From: an uncultured Lachnospiraceae bacterium
Lineage (GTDB): Bacteria > Bacillota > Clostridia > Lachnospirales > Lachnospiraceae
Length of the DNA: 32,399 bases
Direction of reading: 5' to 3'
Assembly (NCBI GenBank): GCA_947630855.1
Contig: CANRJF010000033.1
Span: 1-32,399, forward strand
Below the pieces are notes generated by a model that was given only the letters and a program-made list of their open reading frames with translations, was not told the DNA's origin and did no database searches. Shown piece after piece: positions 23,512 through 31,830 of the stretch. Position numbers and translations under genes: made by a program. How positions within the stretch are numbered: position 1 is the first letter of the stretch; each line of letters begins with the position of its first letter.

Positions 23512-24741
23512 TTACAGTTTTGTAAGAAAGGAAATCGTGAATGTGGTTCCCGTATCCGGGCTGCTTTGGACGGCAATTGTACCTCCCTGTCCGTCAATAA
23601 TGGATTTTGCCAGGGGAAGTCCCAAGCCCAAACCCTGGGTATTCAGGGAATCCCTGCTTCGGTAAAATCGTTTAAAAACATGATGTATATCTTCAGGAGA
23701 AATACCCTGCCCATTATCCGTAATCATAATCCGGGTTATATACAAAGAACGGTCACAGGTAATCTTTATTTTTCCTCCTTCCCCCGTATGGTCCAGGGCA
23801 TTTTTTACAATATTTCCAATGGCCTCGCTTGTCCATTCCATATCGCAGATTACAATGTCTTCCATAGGCCCGTCCATAAGAATTTCTTTCTTCTCACTGA
23901 CTGCCCTTGTAGTCAGTTCACTGACGGCATGCAGAACCAATTCCGATATCTGATAGGCTCTTTTTTCAAACACAATGTTCCCCGCATCCAGACGGGTAAT
24001 TTTTAACATAGAAGAAATCAGCTGCTCCATACGATTTAAAGACACACGCATTTTTGCCGAAAACTCTTTTACCGCATGGGCATTATCCGGTTCATCTTCC
24101 ACGATTTCCTGATACATGGCAAGGGCTGCCAGAGGCGTCTTAAGCTGATGGGATATATCTGAAATTGTTTCTTTAAAAAATTCTTTTCGTTTGCGCTCTG
24201 CTTCATTTTCAGCCTGAAGCATGGTTGCAAGCCGGTCTATGAAAGCAAACAACTGATAAATTGTCCCTTCATTGCTCTGGGGCAGATGCTTAGAATAATC
24301 CCCCTCCACAAATCCTGAAATAACATCTGCGGCCTGTTGATACAGCCTTTCACGTTCCCATAAAAAAAAGAATGCTCCTGTAAGAAGAAGTATTCCCAGA
24401 AAAATTCCCATTGCCAGCATATCATGAGCCAGATTATGCTGAAATTGTGAAATAAGTGGAATAAGCCCTGGCATTGTCTGTTCTGTCCTTCCCACAGAGG
24501 CAAGAAAGCTCTCTCCCGTTTCACTGCCGTCTGTGTTTGCGATTGCCGCCGCTATGACATCTTTAGAAATCCCCTGGTCTATAAGAGATGTAACAATTGC
24601 ATTGTCATGTGATAACATAATTTTTTGCAGGGCCTTCCCCTGCAACATTACAATGCCTGTCCCCAAAAGGAAGCAGGCAAAGATTATGCAAAAAAGAAAA
24701 TAACAATATCTCTTTGCATTCCTGTCATGTAAAAAGCTCAT
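23512..24741 (-). CDS. Sensor histidine kinase (HisKA type)
   Basis: A 409-residue membrane kinase. Two membrane helices (about 12-34 and 108-128) enclose an outside sensor region of about 73 residues. A HAMP-like linker follows, then the dimerisation helix with phospho-acceptor His198 in SDISHQLKTPLAAL, the N-box IGNIVKNALDH, and the G-boxes DNGQGIS and GLGLGLPLAKSI. ATG 24739-24741 overlaps the regulator stop as ATGA and has AAGGAGG upstream; the upstream GTG at 24759 does not. It phosphorylates the OmpR-type regulator encoded before it and likely senses the compound exported by the downstream transporter. Confidence 0.93.
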   Translation of the reverse strand: MSFLHDRNAKRYCYFLFCIIFACFLLGTGIVMLQGKALQKIMLSHDNAIVTSLIDQGISKDVIAAAIANTDGSETGESFLASVGRTEQTMPGLIPLISQFQHNLAHDMLAMGIFLGILLLTGAFFFLWERERLYQQAADVISGFVEGDYSKHLPQSNEGTIYQLFAFIDRLATMLQAENEAERKRKEFFKETISDISHQLKTPLAALAMYQEIVEDEPDNAHAVKEFSAKMRVSLNRMEQLISSMLKITRLDAGNIVFEKRAYQISELVLHAVSELTTRAVSEKKEILMDGPMEDIVICDMEWTSEAIGNIVKNALDHTGEGGKIKITCDRSLYITRIMITDNGQGISPEDIHHVFKRFYRSRDSLNTQGLGLGLPLAKSIIDGQGGTIAVQSSPDTGTTFTISFLTKL

Positions 24742-25436
24742 GCAAAAACCTCCTTCCACTGGTATCCAAATCCCCGCACTGTCAGCAGGTGTTTAGGATG
24801 GGAAGGGTCATTTTCCACTTTTTCCCGAAGCCTGCGGACATACACAGATAGGGTATTGTCATCAACATAATCTCCTGTGCCGTCCCACAACTCATTTAAT
24901 ATTACATTCCTGGTCACAATACGGTTTGCATTTCTCACCAAAAGGCAGAGCAGCCGGTATTCTGCTCCGGTCAGTTCAAGGCATTTTCCCCGCAGCAATA
25001 CCCTGCTTCCTAAAAGGTCAATTTTAATGTCACCGCACTCAATGAATGACGTTTTTTCCCCTTCGGAAATTCCTGCCCTGCGGAGTAATGCACGGATACG
25101 TGAACATAATTCCCCTAATTTGAAAGGCTTTGTAATATAATCATCCCCACCGCCATCCAGTCCGCGAATCACATGAACTTCTTCATCCGACGCCGTTAAG
25201 AAAATAATGGGAATCCGCTCATTCTGTTTCCTTACCTTTTCACACACTTCAAAACCAGTGCCGTCCGGCAAAGTCACATCCAAAAGCAGAAGGTCATAAT
25301 TTATGATATCAGGCAGACAATTTATGGCTTCGCCAACTGTACGGATACTATCTACCTCAAATCCGTTTTTCTTTAAAGAATATAAAAGCCCGTCTATTAA
25401 ACTTACATCGTCTTCCAATAGTAAAATTCTGTTCAT
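24738..25436 (-). CDS. OmpR/PhoB-family response regulator
   Basis: A 232-residue regulator. The receiver domain (1-118) has LLLEDD (5-10), phospho-acceptor Asp53 in LLLDVTLPDG, Thr in FLTA and Lys in ITKPF. The winged-helix domain (about 130-230) has LTGAEYRLLCLL and the recognition region DDNTLSVYVRRLREKVE. It heads the four-gene operon and has a promoter at 25488-25516. It most likely activates the ABC transporter genes when the kinase is stimulated. Confidence 0.94.
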   Translation of the reverse strand: MNRILLLEDDVSLIDGLLYSLKKNGFEVDSIRTVGEAINCLPDIINYDLLLLDVTLPDGTGFEVCEKVRKQNERIPIIFLTASDEEVHVIRGLDGGGDDYITKPFKLGELCSRIRALLRRAGISEGEKTSFIECGDIKIDLLGSRVLLRGKCLELTGAEYRLLCLLVRNANRIVTRNVILNELWDGTGDYVDDNTLSVYVRRLREKVENDPSHPKHLLTVRGFGYQWKEVFA

Positions 25437-25487
25437 TAATTCCTGCTCCCATCCTTGATTCTTGACTTTCTTCTAATCCCTATAAGT

Positions 25488-25516
25488 ATTGTACCACTGA
25501 TATAAACAATTCACAA
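25488..25516 (-). promoter_or_regulatory. Promoter of the OmpR-type regulator operon
   Basis: On the minus strand TTGTGA (25511-25516), 17 bp, TACAAT (25488-25493), about 50 bp upstream of the start codon. Confidence 0.6.
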
Positions 25517-25556
25517 TTCCCTCACATCATCTGCCCTACAATTATTCCCTTTCTTT

Positions 25557-26063
25557 TTATACAGCAGCAGAAATGCCTGTGCTCTGCTCTGCATGAACCA
25601 GCTTTCCTGTTTTTGTATACATTACAGGCTCTTTTACCGCTTCAGTCTTTATTTCCTGAGAACTCTTATTATCCAAATCTGTGTTATCTTTTAATAATAT
25701 TCTTCCCTCCTCACTAACCTCTATGATATCCGTGCCGGTATCTGCAGTATTGTTTTTTGCATTCTTATTTTCCAAAATCTTCTCTTCCAGTTTTTCACGT
25801 TCTTCCCTGCGCTTCTTTATAGCCTTCTTAAGCTCTGTTTTCGCTTTTTCCCTTGCCTCCTTTGCATCCTCTTCCATTCCTTTATCAGCTTCCGTCTTAT
25901 ACTCTTCTGCCTTGTCTGCAAAATCGCAGGCATACCCCATTGCCCTCTCCATTGCTGCCGTATCGCCTCTCCGTTCTGCCTCCCTGAAAACACGCATAGG
26001 AGTATTCATAAGGTTCATATTTGTCCTTGCTCCAACAAGCCCTTCCATCGTCTTAGCATTCAT
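25557..26063 (-). CDS. Hypothetical coiled-coil protein
   Basis: A 168-residue soluble protein I cannot assign to a named family. The first 45 residues are helical and methionine-rich (NLMNTPMRVFREAERRGDTA). Residues about 48-105 are an almost uninterrupted Lys/Glu coiled coil (EAREKAKTELKKAIKKRREE). The tail (110-168) is Thr/Ser/Asp-rich and probably unstructured, ending in STGISAAV. AAGGAGG precedes the ATG. It lies 72 bp behind the second GHKL kinase on the same strand and may belong to that operon. No signal peptide, membrane helix or catalytic motif is seen. Confidence 0.75.
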   Translation of the reverse strand: MNAKTMEGLVGARTNMNLMNTPMRVFREAERRGDTAAMERAMGYACDFADKAEEYKTEADKGMEEDAKEAREKAKTELKKAIKKRREEREKLEEKILENKNAKNNTADTGTDIIEVSEEGRILLKDNTDLDNKSSQEIKTEAVKEPVMYTKTGKLVHAEQSTGISAAV

Positions 26064-26135
26064 GGCACTGCCTCCTTTTTATTAGCCTTCATCTGTTCTT
26101 TCGGCAGTATAAATATGCAATATTAGATTTATGTA

Positions 26136-27518
26136 TCAAACAGCCTGTTTGATGTCACATACGGCATCATTTAAAGGTATCAGGATTGAAATCACAAAAA
26201 TGCCGTTTTCGTCTTCTATATTCATGGCTCCGTTATATTTACCCACCACATCATCTACATTCTTAAGGCCGATTCCATGCCCTTTTATATTTTCTTTATA
26301 CGTAAATCCTTTTGTATATTTTTCCCTCCTGTCCATACTGTTTTTTACTTCAAGAAGAAAACATTTTTTTACAGGTTTTGCCTGAATACTGATAAAACTG
26401 CTGTTATCATCCCCCAGCCTTTCACAGGCTTCCAAAGCATTGTCCAGAATATTTCCAAACAGTACACACAGATCAAACTCATTTATGCAGCATACTTTCG
26501 GTATCTGCACATCACATTCCCATTTCACATTTTCCTTCTCCGCACGTTTCCGTTTCTGGTACAAAAGTGCATCCACTGCCTTATTTCCCGTAATCTCACC
26601 GCCGTCCTTCACACCGCTTTTTTCCATATTTCTCAGGTATTCACCCATTTTTTCCCATTCTTTACTCTCAAACAGCCCCAACAGCGCAATAATATGGTTT
26701 TTCATATCATGCCTTAGCCGTTCCGACTGGCTGTACTGCTCTTCTAACATTTTATAAACTGCAATCTGGGAATGATACCGGCTGCTTTTTTCCTGTTCCA
26801 GATAAATCCTATCCATTCCCAACACATAAAATCCTGCCGCAGGCAAGGACAATCCTGTCAGCACGCAAATTCCGGCATGACTGAATATCTGGTCATAATA
26901 CAATCCCATATTGCCCCCGCTTCTCACCATAATGCCGTTACAGGCACCCCAGCCTGCCACATCCACCACTGCTATAAGCATAAGCAGGGGAACAGCCAAT
27001 AAATAATACCATTTCCCAGGCTTACCGAAAAAAACGTGTTCAAGATGCCTGGACATCCAATATATACACAATATCGCAAAACATAAGCCTGCGCAGTCTA
27101 TCAGACCAATTATTTCCCACTCACTGAAAAATGGTTCAGGAATCTTTTTTACTGTATGCTTAAAAAATAATGTCAGGCATGATAAAAAAGAAACGCAGAA
27201 ATTTTCCGCCAATGATACGAATGTCATTAACATGGAAGCTGCCAGAATTTTTTTCTCCCTGCCTGCCTGAAACAGCAATAACACCAATCCCATAAAAAGT
27301 ATATGGTTTAGCATCACTGAGAGAATGTATGGCATAGAATATTTTCTGCCCGCAATATTTAAAAGCAGACAGCCGACAAAAGAAAAAAGTATAAACATCC
27401 ACTCATTCTTTTTTGAGGCTCCTAATATTTTTTTACAGAATTTATCTGCCGCCCACGCATACCCCAGAAAATATGTTGCTTCCATTAAAGTATCTGCGTA
27501 ATCTAAAATCTGTTTCAT
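26136..27518 (-). CDS. GHKL sensor histidine kinase, second copy (AgrC type)
   Basis: A 460-residue kinase with about six or seven membrane helices in residues 1-235. The phospho-acceptor motif LRHDMKNH has His270, the N-box is FGNILDNALEA (354-364) and the G-box GHGIGLKNV (413-421). The class senses peptides or other signals at the membrane and signals to LytTR regulators. Its ATG overlaps the stop of the LytTR gene as ATGA and has GGAGG, so the two are strictly coupled. No AgrD-like peptide gene or AgrB-like protease gene is visible nearby. Confidence 0.93.
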   Translation of the reverse strand: MKQILDYADTLMEATYFLGYAWAADKFCKKILGASKKNEWMFILFSFVGCLLLNIAGRKYSMPYILSVMLNHILFMGLVLLLFQAGREKKILAASMLMTFVSLAENFCVSFLSCLTLFFKHTVKKIPEPFFSEWEIIGLIDCAGLCFAILCIYWMSRHLEHVFFGKPGKWYYLLAVPLLMLIAVVDVAGWGACNGIMVRSGGNMGLYYDQIFSHAGICVLTGLSLPAAGFYVLGMDRIYLEQEKSSRYHSQIAVYKMLEEQYSQSERLRHDMKNHIIALLGLFESKEWEKMGEYLRNMEKSGVKDGGEITGNKAVDALLYQKRKRAEKENVKWECDVQIPKVCCINEFDLCVLFGNILDNALEACERLGDDNSSFISIQAKPVKKCFLLEVKNSMDRREKYTKGFTYKENIKGHGIGLKNVDDVVGKYNGAMNIEDENGIFVISILIPLNDAVCDIKQAV

Positions 27519-28231
27519 ACAATTCCTCCATTTTCCCTCATATACTTAAGTATCTCCCGGCAGAACTCTTCATATCGTCTTTTTGCAATCATGATTTTTT
27601 CTCCATTTTCCAGAATCACTTCCTGCCTGTTATACACATCCACATATTTCAAATTTATGAGGTAACTCTTATGGCACCTGAAAAAACCTTTATTCCGCAG
27701 TTTGTCCTCCAATCCCCCTATTTGTTCATAATATGCAAAAATACCTTCTATCCCGTGAACATTGACTATTCTTCCTTTAATCTCAAAATAGTATATGTCA
27801 TCCAGAAACAATTTCTTTTTCTGTCTCTCCTTACTGACAATAATAAATTCCTCCAAACGGCTTTTTGTTTTTAAAACGGCTTTTTTCAGTACATTTTTCA
27901 GTTTCCTGTTATCTACTGGCTTCAACAGATATTGAAAAGCCTCCACGTCATATGCCTCAAACACATACTCTCTGCTGGAAGATACAAAAATAAGAATCTT
28001 ATCATATGCCTTCTCACGAAATATCTGCGCTGTTTCCATCCCATCCATGCCATGCATCATAATATCAAGAAAAACAATGTCGAAACTTTCAGGGGCCTGC
28101 AATAGTTCCCTGCCATTGCCAAACTGGCGGATGATACATGATATTTTCATTTCTTCCAGAATTTCTTTGATTTTCCTTGCCATATTGCAACATTCTATAA
28201 TCTCATCATCGCATACTGCAATTGACAGCAT
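27515..28231 (-). CDS. LytTR-type response regulator, second copy
   Basis: A 238-residue regulator. The receiver domain has AVCDDE (5-10), phospho-acceptor Asp56 in FLDIMMHG, Ser-rich FVSSSREYVF and Lys in LLKPVD. The LytTR domain (about 130-235) has YYFEIKGRIVNVHG and FFRCHKSYLINLKYVD. ATG 28229-28231 has AGGTGG upstream; an in-frame ATG eight codons earlier has no ribosome site. It is followed by its kinase with a 4-nt overlap. A LytTR-like direct repeat about 60 bp upstream (28293-28322) suggests autoregulation. Confidence 0.93.
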   Translation of the reverse strand: MLSIAVCDDEIIECCNMARKIKEILEEMKISCIIRQFGNGRELLQAPESFDIVFLDIMMHGMDGMETAQIFREKAYDKILIFVSSSREYVFEAYDVEAFQYLLKPVDNRKLKNVLKKAVLKTKSRLEEFIIVSKERQKKKLFLDDIYYFEIKGRIVNVHGIEGIFAYYEQIGGLEDKLRNKGFFRCHKSYLINLKYVDVYNRQEVILENGEKIMIAKRRYEEFCREILKYMRENGGIV

Positions 28232-28292
28232 ATTAACCACCTGCCTTATATACATATATCGACATAAATATAATCAAAATTTTGTTAATGAC

Positions 28293-28322
28293 ACGAACGG
28301 GCATTTATATGTAATGACCGTA
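28293..28322 (-). promoter_or_regulatory. Candidate LytTR operator upstream of the second regulator
   Basis: On the minus strand TACGGTCAT (28322-28314) and CCCGTTCGT (28301-28293) each match the LytTR half-site pattern at 8 of 9 positions, with the typical 21-bp period. The same bases form a near-perfect inverted repeat (28297-28305 with 28313-28321). The second half-site shares CGTTCGT with the candidate site at 12673-12701. Confidence 0.4.
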
Positions 28323-28430
28323 TGTTTAAGCGATTAAATTTTCTCTTTGATACATAAAAACTATTGTATTTTTTGTAAGAATATGATATTTTTGGAGACA
28401 GTAACACAAAAGAATGAACGGAGAAAATAA

Positions 28431-29276
28431 ATGTCCAAAGGTTTTACAAAAGAAGATGTAATTCAAAACAAAAAAGAGGCCATAAAGTCACTTAACAATT
28501 TGCTCGAACGCTATATAAATGACTCATCACAAAAACATTTGAAGAAAGCAAATCTTATCTCTTACTGGTTAAAAGATTATTCTCAGCTCATTAGTTTTGA
28601 GGAAAAATTTGACCCAACTAAAAATATAAGGTACAAGCGTGGAAATGTTGTAAAATTGAATTTTGGGTTTAATATTGGATGTGAATATGGAGGACTGCAC
28701 TACGGTATAGTGCTGGATAACAATAATAGCCACAATTCTCCCGTTTTGACCATTATTCCCCTTACTTCAAGCAAAGCCGGAAAACCAGTTCACAACAATA
28801 GTGTTGATTTGGGAAATGAAATTTACCGCTTACTAAAATTAAAATATGACACGATTTCCAAATCGCTTAACACAGAAAAAAATGAAATTGCTGCTACTTT
28901 GACTCTGCTTACTAAATATACTAACATGCTTTATGAATCGCTATCAGAGATAGAAAAATGTGATGTAAACAGTTCTGAATACCATGAAAGAATAACCAAT
29001 GCAAGACATTTTATTAGTGCAACAGCTCCTATAAGAGAATTATGGGAACAAAAACAATTACATAACACGAATGAACAATCTTATCTTAACAAAATAGGAG
29101 ATGAAATCTCTCAAATGAAAACCGGAAGCATCGCTTTGGTAAATCAGATCACTACCGTAAGTAAAATGCGTATTTTTGATCCCCGCAATTTAAAAGGTGT
29201 ACTTGCTAATATATCTTTATCTGGAGAAAGCATGGAAAAAATAAACAATAAAATGAAGGAATTGTATATTTTTTAA
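28431..29276 (+). CDS. PemK/MazF-like protein with extra helical regions
   Basis: A 281-residue protein. The MazF/PemK beta-barrel start is clear at residues 65-115 (IRYKRGNVVKLNFGFN, then HYGIVLDNNN, then LTIIPLTSSK), and its second half at about 230-262 (GSIALVNQITTVSKMRIFD). Between them lies an insertion of about 90 helical residues (140-228), and residues 1-60 form an N-terminal helical extension. MazF-type RNases are about 110 residues, so this is an enlarged variant. No antitoxin gene lies next to it; a structured RNA follows directly. GGAGA precedes ATG 28431. It may be a toxin controlled in an unusual way or a solitary RNase. Confidence 0.8.
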   Translation: MSKGFTKEDVIQNKKEAIKSLNNLLERYINDSSQKHLKKANLISYWLKDYSQLISFEEKFDPTKNIRYKRGNVVKLNFGFNIGCEYGGLHYGIVLDNNNSHNSPVLTIIPLTSSKAGKPVHNNSVDLGNEIYRLLKLKYDTISKSLNTEKNEIAATLTLLTKYTNMLYESLSEIEKCDVNSSEYHERITNARHFISATAPIRELWEQKQLHNTNEQSYLNKIGDEISQMKTGSIALVNQITTVSKMRIFDPRNLKGVLANISLSGESMEKINNKMKELYIF

Positions 29277-29291
29277 CAAATGTTTTATAAT
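29262..29291 (+). promoter_or_regulatory. Candidate promoter of the structured RNA
   Basis: TTGTAT (29262-29267), 18 bp, TATAAT (29286-29291), with an expected start at 29298-29300, exactly at the first base of the longest RNA helix. A second promoter, TTGACT (29297-29302), 17 bp, TATAAT (29320-29325), lies inside the RNA and is closer to consensus; it would give a shorter transcript. Confidence 0.5.
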
Positions 29292-29298
29292 TTTTATT

Positions 29299-29430
29299 GA
29301 CTACGAGCATAATATAATCTATAATAAACTATCAGAAGAGTTCAGCTCTTCTAAATATCGCCTAAAGGGCATTAAAAGAAGATATTAGTTTATTATGTGA
29401 AGATCTCGTAGTAATACGGGGTCTTTTACG
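29299..29430 (+). ncRNA. Unassigned structured RNA downstream of the PemK/MazF-like gene
   Basis: No reading frame of note, but nested perfect helices: P0 29300-29307 with 29405-29412 (8 bp), P1 29321-29330 with 29387-29396 (10 bp), P2 29334-29340 with 29346-29352 (7 bp), P3 29354-29359 with 29381-29386 (6 bp), P4 29360-29363 with 29367-29370. The 3' end forms a terminator hairpin, 29400-29410 with 29415-29425, closed by a GTAA tetraloop and followed by T residues. P0 and the terminator share 29405-29412 and exclude each other, as in attenuators. I cannot match it to a riboswitch or known RNA family. Confidence 0.6.
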
Positions 29431-29433
29431 TTA

Positions 29434-29465
29434 ATAAAAACCCCGCTGCAAGCAACGGGGTTTTC
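29434..29465. terminator. Bidirectional terminator downstream of serA
   Basis: CCCCGCTG (29441-29448) pairs with CAACGGGG (29453-29460), flanked by A5 on the left and T4 on the right. On the minus strand it ends the serC-serA operon with TTTTTATT. Confidence 0.88.
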
Positions 29466-29484
29466 ATCAGTCTACCCAGTTTTC

Positions 29485-30648
29485 TTATTTTACCACACGA
29501 ACCCTGGTAACTCCGGGAATTGTCTCTAATTCCTTTACAACGGATTCTGTAACAGGCGTTCCCACATCTAAAAGGGTATAGGCATAATCCCCTTTTGATT
29601 TATTTGTCATATCCTCAATATTAATATCCGCATTGCCAAAAACTGTGGTAAATTTGGCAATGGTGCCCTTGCTGTTTTTATGCAGAATGCCCACGCGCCC
29701 TGCCTTATCGCATCCTCCCATATTGCAGTCAGGATAATTAACGGAATGTACAATATTGCCGTTTTCCAGGTAATCCCTGATTTCCCTTACCGCCATCATC
29801 GCACAGTTATCTTCCGACTCCTCGGTGGAAGCTCCAAGATGGGGAGTTAAAATCACACCTTTTTGACCTGCTGTTGTGGGATTGGCAAAATCAGATACAT
29901 ATTTTTTTACCTTTCCTGCCTCAATTGCAGCAAGAACTGCCTTTTCGTCCACCAGCAAATCCCTGGCAAAATTAAGAAGCACTACACCGTCTTTCATCAT
30001 GTTAATAGCTTCCTCATTAACCATCTCTTTCGTGGAATCCAAAAGCGGCACATGAATCGTTATATAATCACACTCTTTATAAATTTCCTCCACATTGCTG
30101 ATATGTTTTACATTCCGGGATAAATTCCATGCCGCGTTTACGGAAATATAGGGGTCATATCCATATACTTCCATTCCCATATGGGTTGCCGCATTTGCCA
30201 CCAATACGCCGATGGCGCCCAGTCCAATCACACCTAATTTTTTGCCAGAAATCTCACAGCCTGCAAAATTTTTCTTCTGCTTTTCCGCCGTCTTTGCAAT
30301 ATTTTCATCGTCTTTGTTGGCTGTTGTCCATTCCACGCCGCCGATAATGTCACGGGAAGCCAATAACATTCCTGCAAACACCATCTCTTTTACACCGTTG
30401 GCATTAGCCCCCGGCGTATTGAATACTACAATCCCGTTCTGGGCGCATTCATCCAAAGGTATATTATTTACTCCGGCGCCTGCCCTTGCCACTGCCAGTA
30501 ATGTATCCGGCAAATCCAAATCATGCATAGATGCACTTCTAACCAATGCTGCCTGAGCATCTTTTAAATCTTCCACTTTTTTGTAATCTTTTGAAAACAA
30601 ATCCAATCCCACACCTGCAATGGGATTTAAACATGTATACTGAAACAT
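29485..30648 (-). CDS. serA: D-3-phosphoglycerate dehydrogenase
   Basis: A 387-residue SerA, first enzyme of serine synthesis, oxidising 3-phosphoglycerate to 3-phosphohydroxypyruvate with NAD+. The NAD-binding Rossmann motif is G142-L-G144-A-I-G147 in LGVIGLGAIG. The substrate-side Arg55 is in VARAGAGVNN, and the catalytic His is in ILTPHLGAST (near 271). The C-terminal 70 residues form an ACT domain (IEDMTNKSKGDYAYTLLDVG), the usual site of serine feedback. It lies 22 bp behind serC and ends at a bidirectional terminator. The DUF1015 gene that often follows serA is here 23 kb away. Confidence 0.95.
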   Translation of the reverse strand: MFQYTCLNPIAGVGLDLFSKDYKKVEDLKDAQAALVRSASMHDLDLPDTLLAVARAGAGVNNIPLDECAQNGIVVFNTPGANANGVKEMVFAGMLLASRDIIGGVEWTTANKDDENIAKTAEKQKKNFAGCEISGKKLGVIGLGAIGVLVANAATHMGMEVYGYDPYISVNAAWNLSRNVKHISNVEEIYKECDYITIHVPLLDSTKEMVNEEAINMMKDGVVLLNFARDLLVDEKAVLAAIEAGKVKKYVSDFANPTTAGQKGVILTPHLGASTEESEDNCAMMAVREIRDYLENGNIVHSVNYPDCNMGGCDKAGRVGILHKNSKGTIAKFTTVFGNADINIEDMTNKSKGDYAYTLLDVGTPVTESVVKELETIPGVTRVRVVK

Positions 30649-30670
30649 TTACTTTCTCCTCTCTTACATA

Positions 30671-31753
30671 CTATGCATTGTTCTTCTCAAACTCTCTCAT
30701 AAACGCTACCAGTTTTTCCACGCCCTCTTTCGGCATTGCATTGTAAATGGAAGCCCTCATGCCGCCTACGGTTCTGTGTCCCTTTAAGTTCTCAAAGCCT
30801 GCCGCCTTTGCCTCTGCCACAAATTTGGCATCCAGTTCATCATTTCCTGTTACAAAAGGAACATTCATAAGGGAACGGTCAGCCGGTACTACCGTACCTT
30901 TAAACAACTTACTTTCGTCTAAGAAATCATAAAGAATCTTTGCCTTCTCCTCGTTGCGCTGTTTCATAACGGAAAGACCGCCCATTTTCTTTAACCACTT
31001 AAATACCTTGCCGCAGATATAAATGCCGTATGCCGGCGGTGTATTATACAAACTCTGTGCGTCTGCATGAGTCTTATATTTTAACATGGTAGGCGTACCG
31101 GGCAGGGTATCCTCCGTGATTAAATCCTCCCTGATAATTACAATCACAACTCCGGCAGGGCCGATATTCTTCTGGACTCCGCCATAAATCACGCCGTATT
31201 TTGTTACATCCACCGGCTCGGACAAAAAACAGGAAGATACGTCTGCAACCAGCGTATGCCCTTTCGTATTTGGAAGTGTCTTAAATTTCGTGCCGTAAAT
31301 CGTATTATTTTCGCAGATATACACATAATCCGCATCCTCAGGAATATCCAAATCGGAACAGTCAGGGATATAGGAAAATGTTTTATCCTCAGAAGAAGCC
31401 ACTGCAACGGCATCCCCGTATATCTGGCCTTCTTTCCATGCCTTTTTTGCCCACTGCCCTGTGATGATATAGGCAGCTTTCTTATTTTTCATCAAATTCA
31501 TAGGAATCATGGCAAATTGCTGGGACGCTCCCCCCTGCAAAAACAATACTTTGTAATTGTCAGGAATATTCATAAGTTCCCTTAAATCTGCCTCTGCCTC
31601 CTTGATAATGGCATCATATGCCTTGGAGCGGTGGCTCATCTCCATAACAGACATGCCTGTGCCCCTGTAATCCAGCATCTCCTCTGCTGCTTCCTTTAAT
31701 ACCTCTTCCGGCAAAACTGCCGGCCCTGCGGAAAAATTGTAAACTCTGCTCAT
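30671..31753 (-). CDS. serC: Phosphoserine aminotransferase
   Basis: A 360-residue SerC, which converts 3-phosphohydroxypyruvate and glutamate to phosphoserine and 2-oxoglutarate with pyridoxal phosphate. The start YNFSAGPAVLPEEVL (5-19) is diagnostic, and the PLP lysine is Lys195 in GGVQKNIGPAG. HRSKAYDAI and GGASQQF (substrate and phosphate binding) are present, and the length is normal. GAGGAGG precedes the ATG. It forms an operon with serA. Confidence 0.96.
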   Translation of the reverse strand: MSRVYNFSAGPAVLPEEVLKEAAEEMLDYRGTGMSVMEMSHRSKAYDAIIKEAEADLRELMNIPDNYKVLFLQGGASQQFAMIPMNLMKNKKAAYIITGQWAKKAWKEGQIYGDAVAVASSEDKTFSYIPDCSDLDIPEDADYVYICENNTIYGTKFKTLPNTKGHTLVADVSSCFLSEPVDVTKYGVIYGGVQKNIGPAGVVIVIIREDLITEDTLPGTPTMLKYKTHADAQSLYNTPPAYGIYICGKVFKWLKKMGGLSVMKQRNEEKAKILYDFLDESKLFKGTVVPADRSLMNVPFVTGNDELDAKFVAEAKAAGFENLKGHRTVGGMRASIYNAMPKEGVEKLVAFMREFEKNNA

Positions 31754-31830
31754 TTTTTCTCCTCCTCATTTTTTGTATTTTTTACTCATATCTATTGTTA
31801 TGAATACAAAACCTTTAATAGTATAGCATA

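Noticed and set aside
27515..28231. An agr-type quorum-sensing locus with the second GHKL/LytTR pair
   Set aside because: No AgrB-like membrane protease and no short AgrD-like peptide frame were found next to either GHKL/LytTR pair.
29299..29430. T-box, purine, SAM or other standard riboswitch
   Set aside because: None of the conserved core sequences of these classes that I know is present, and no gene follows on the same strand.
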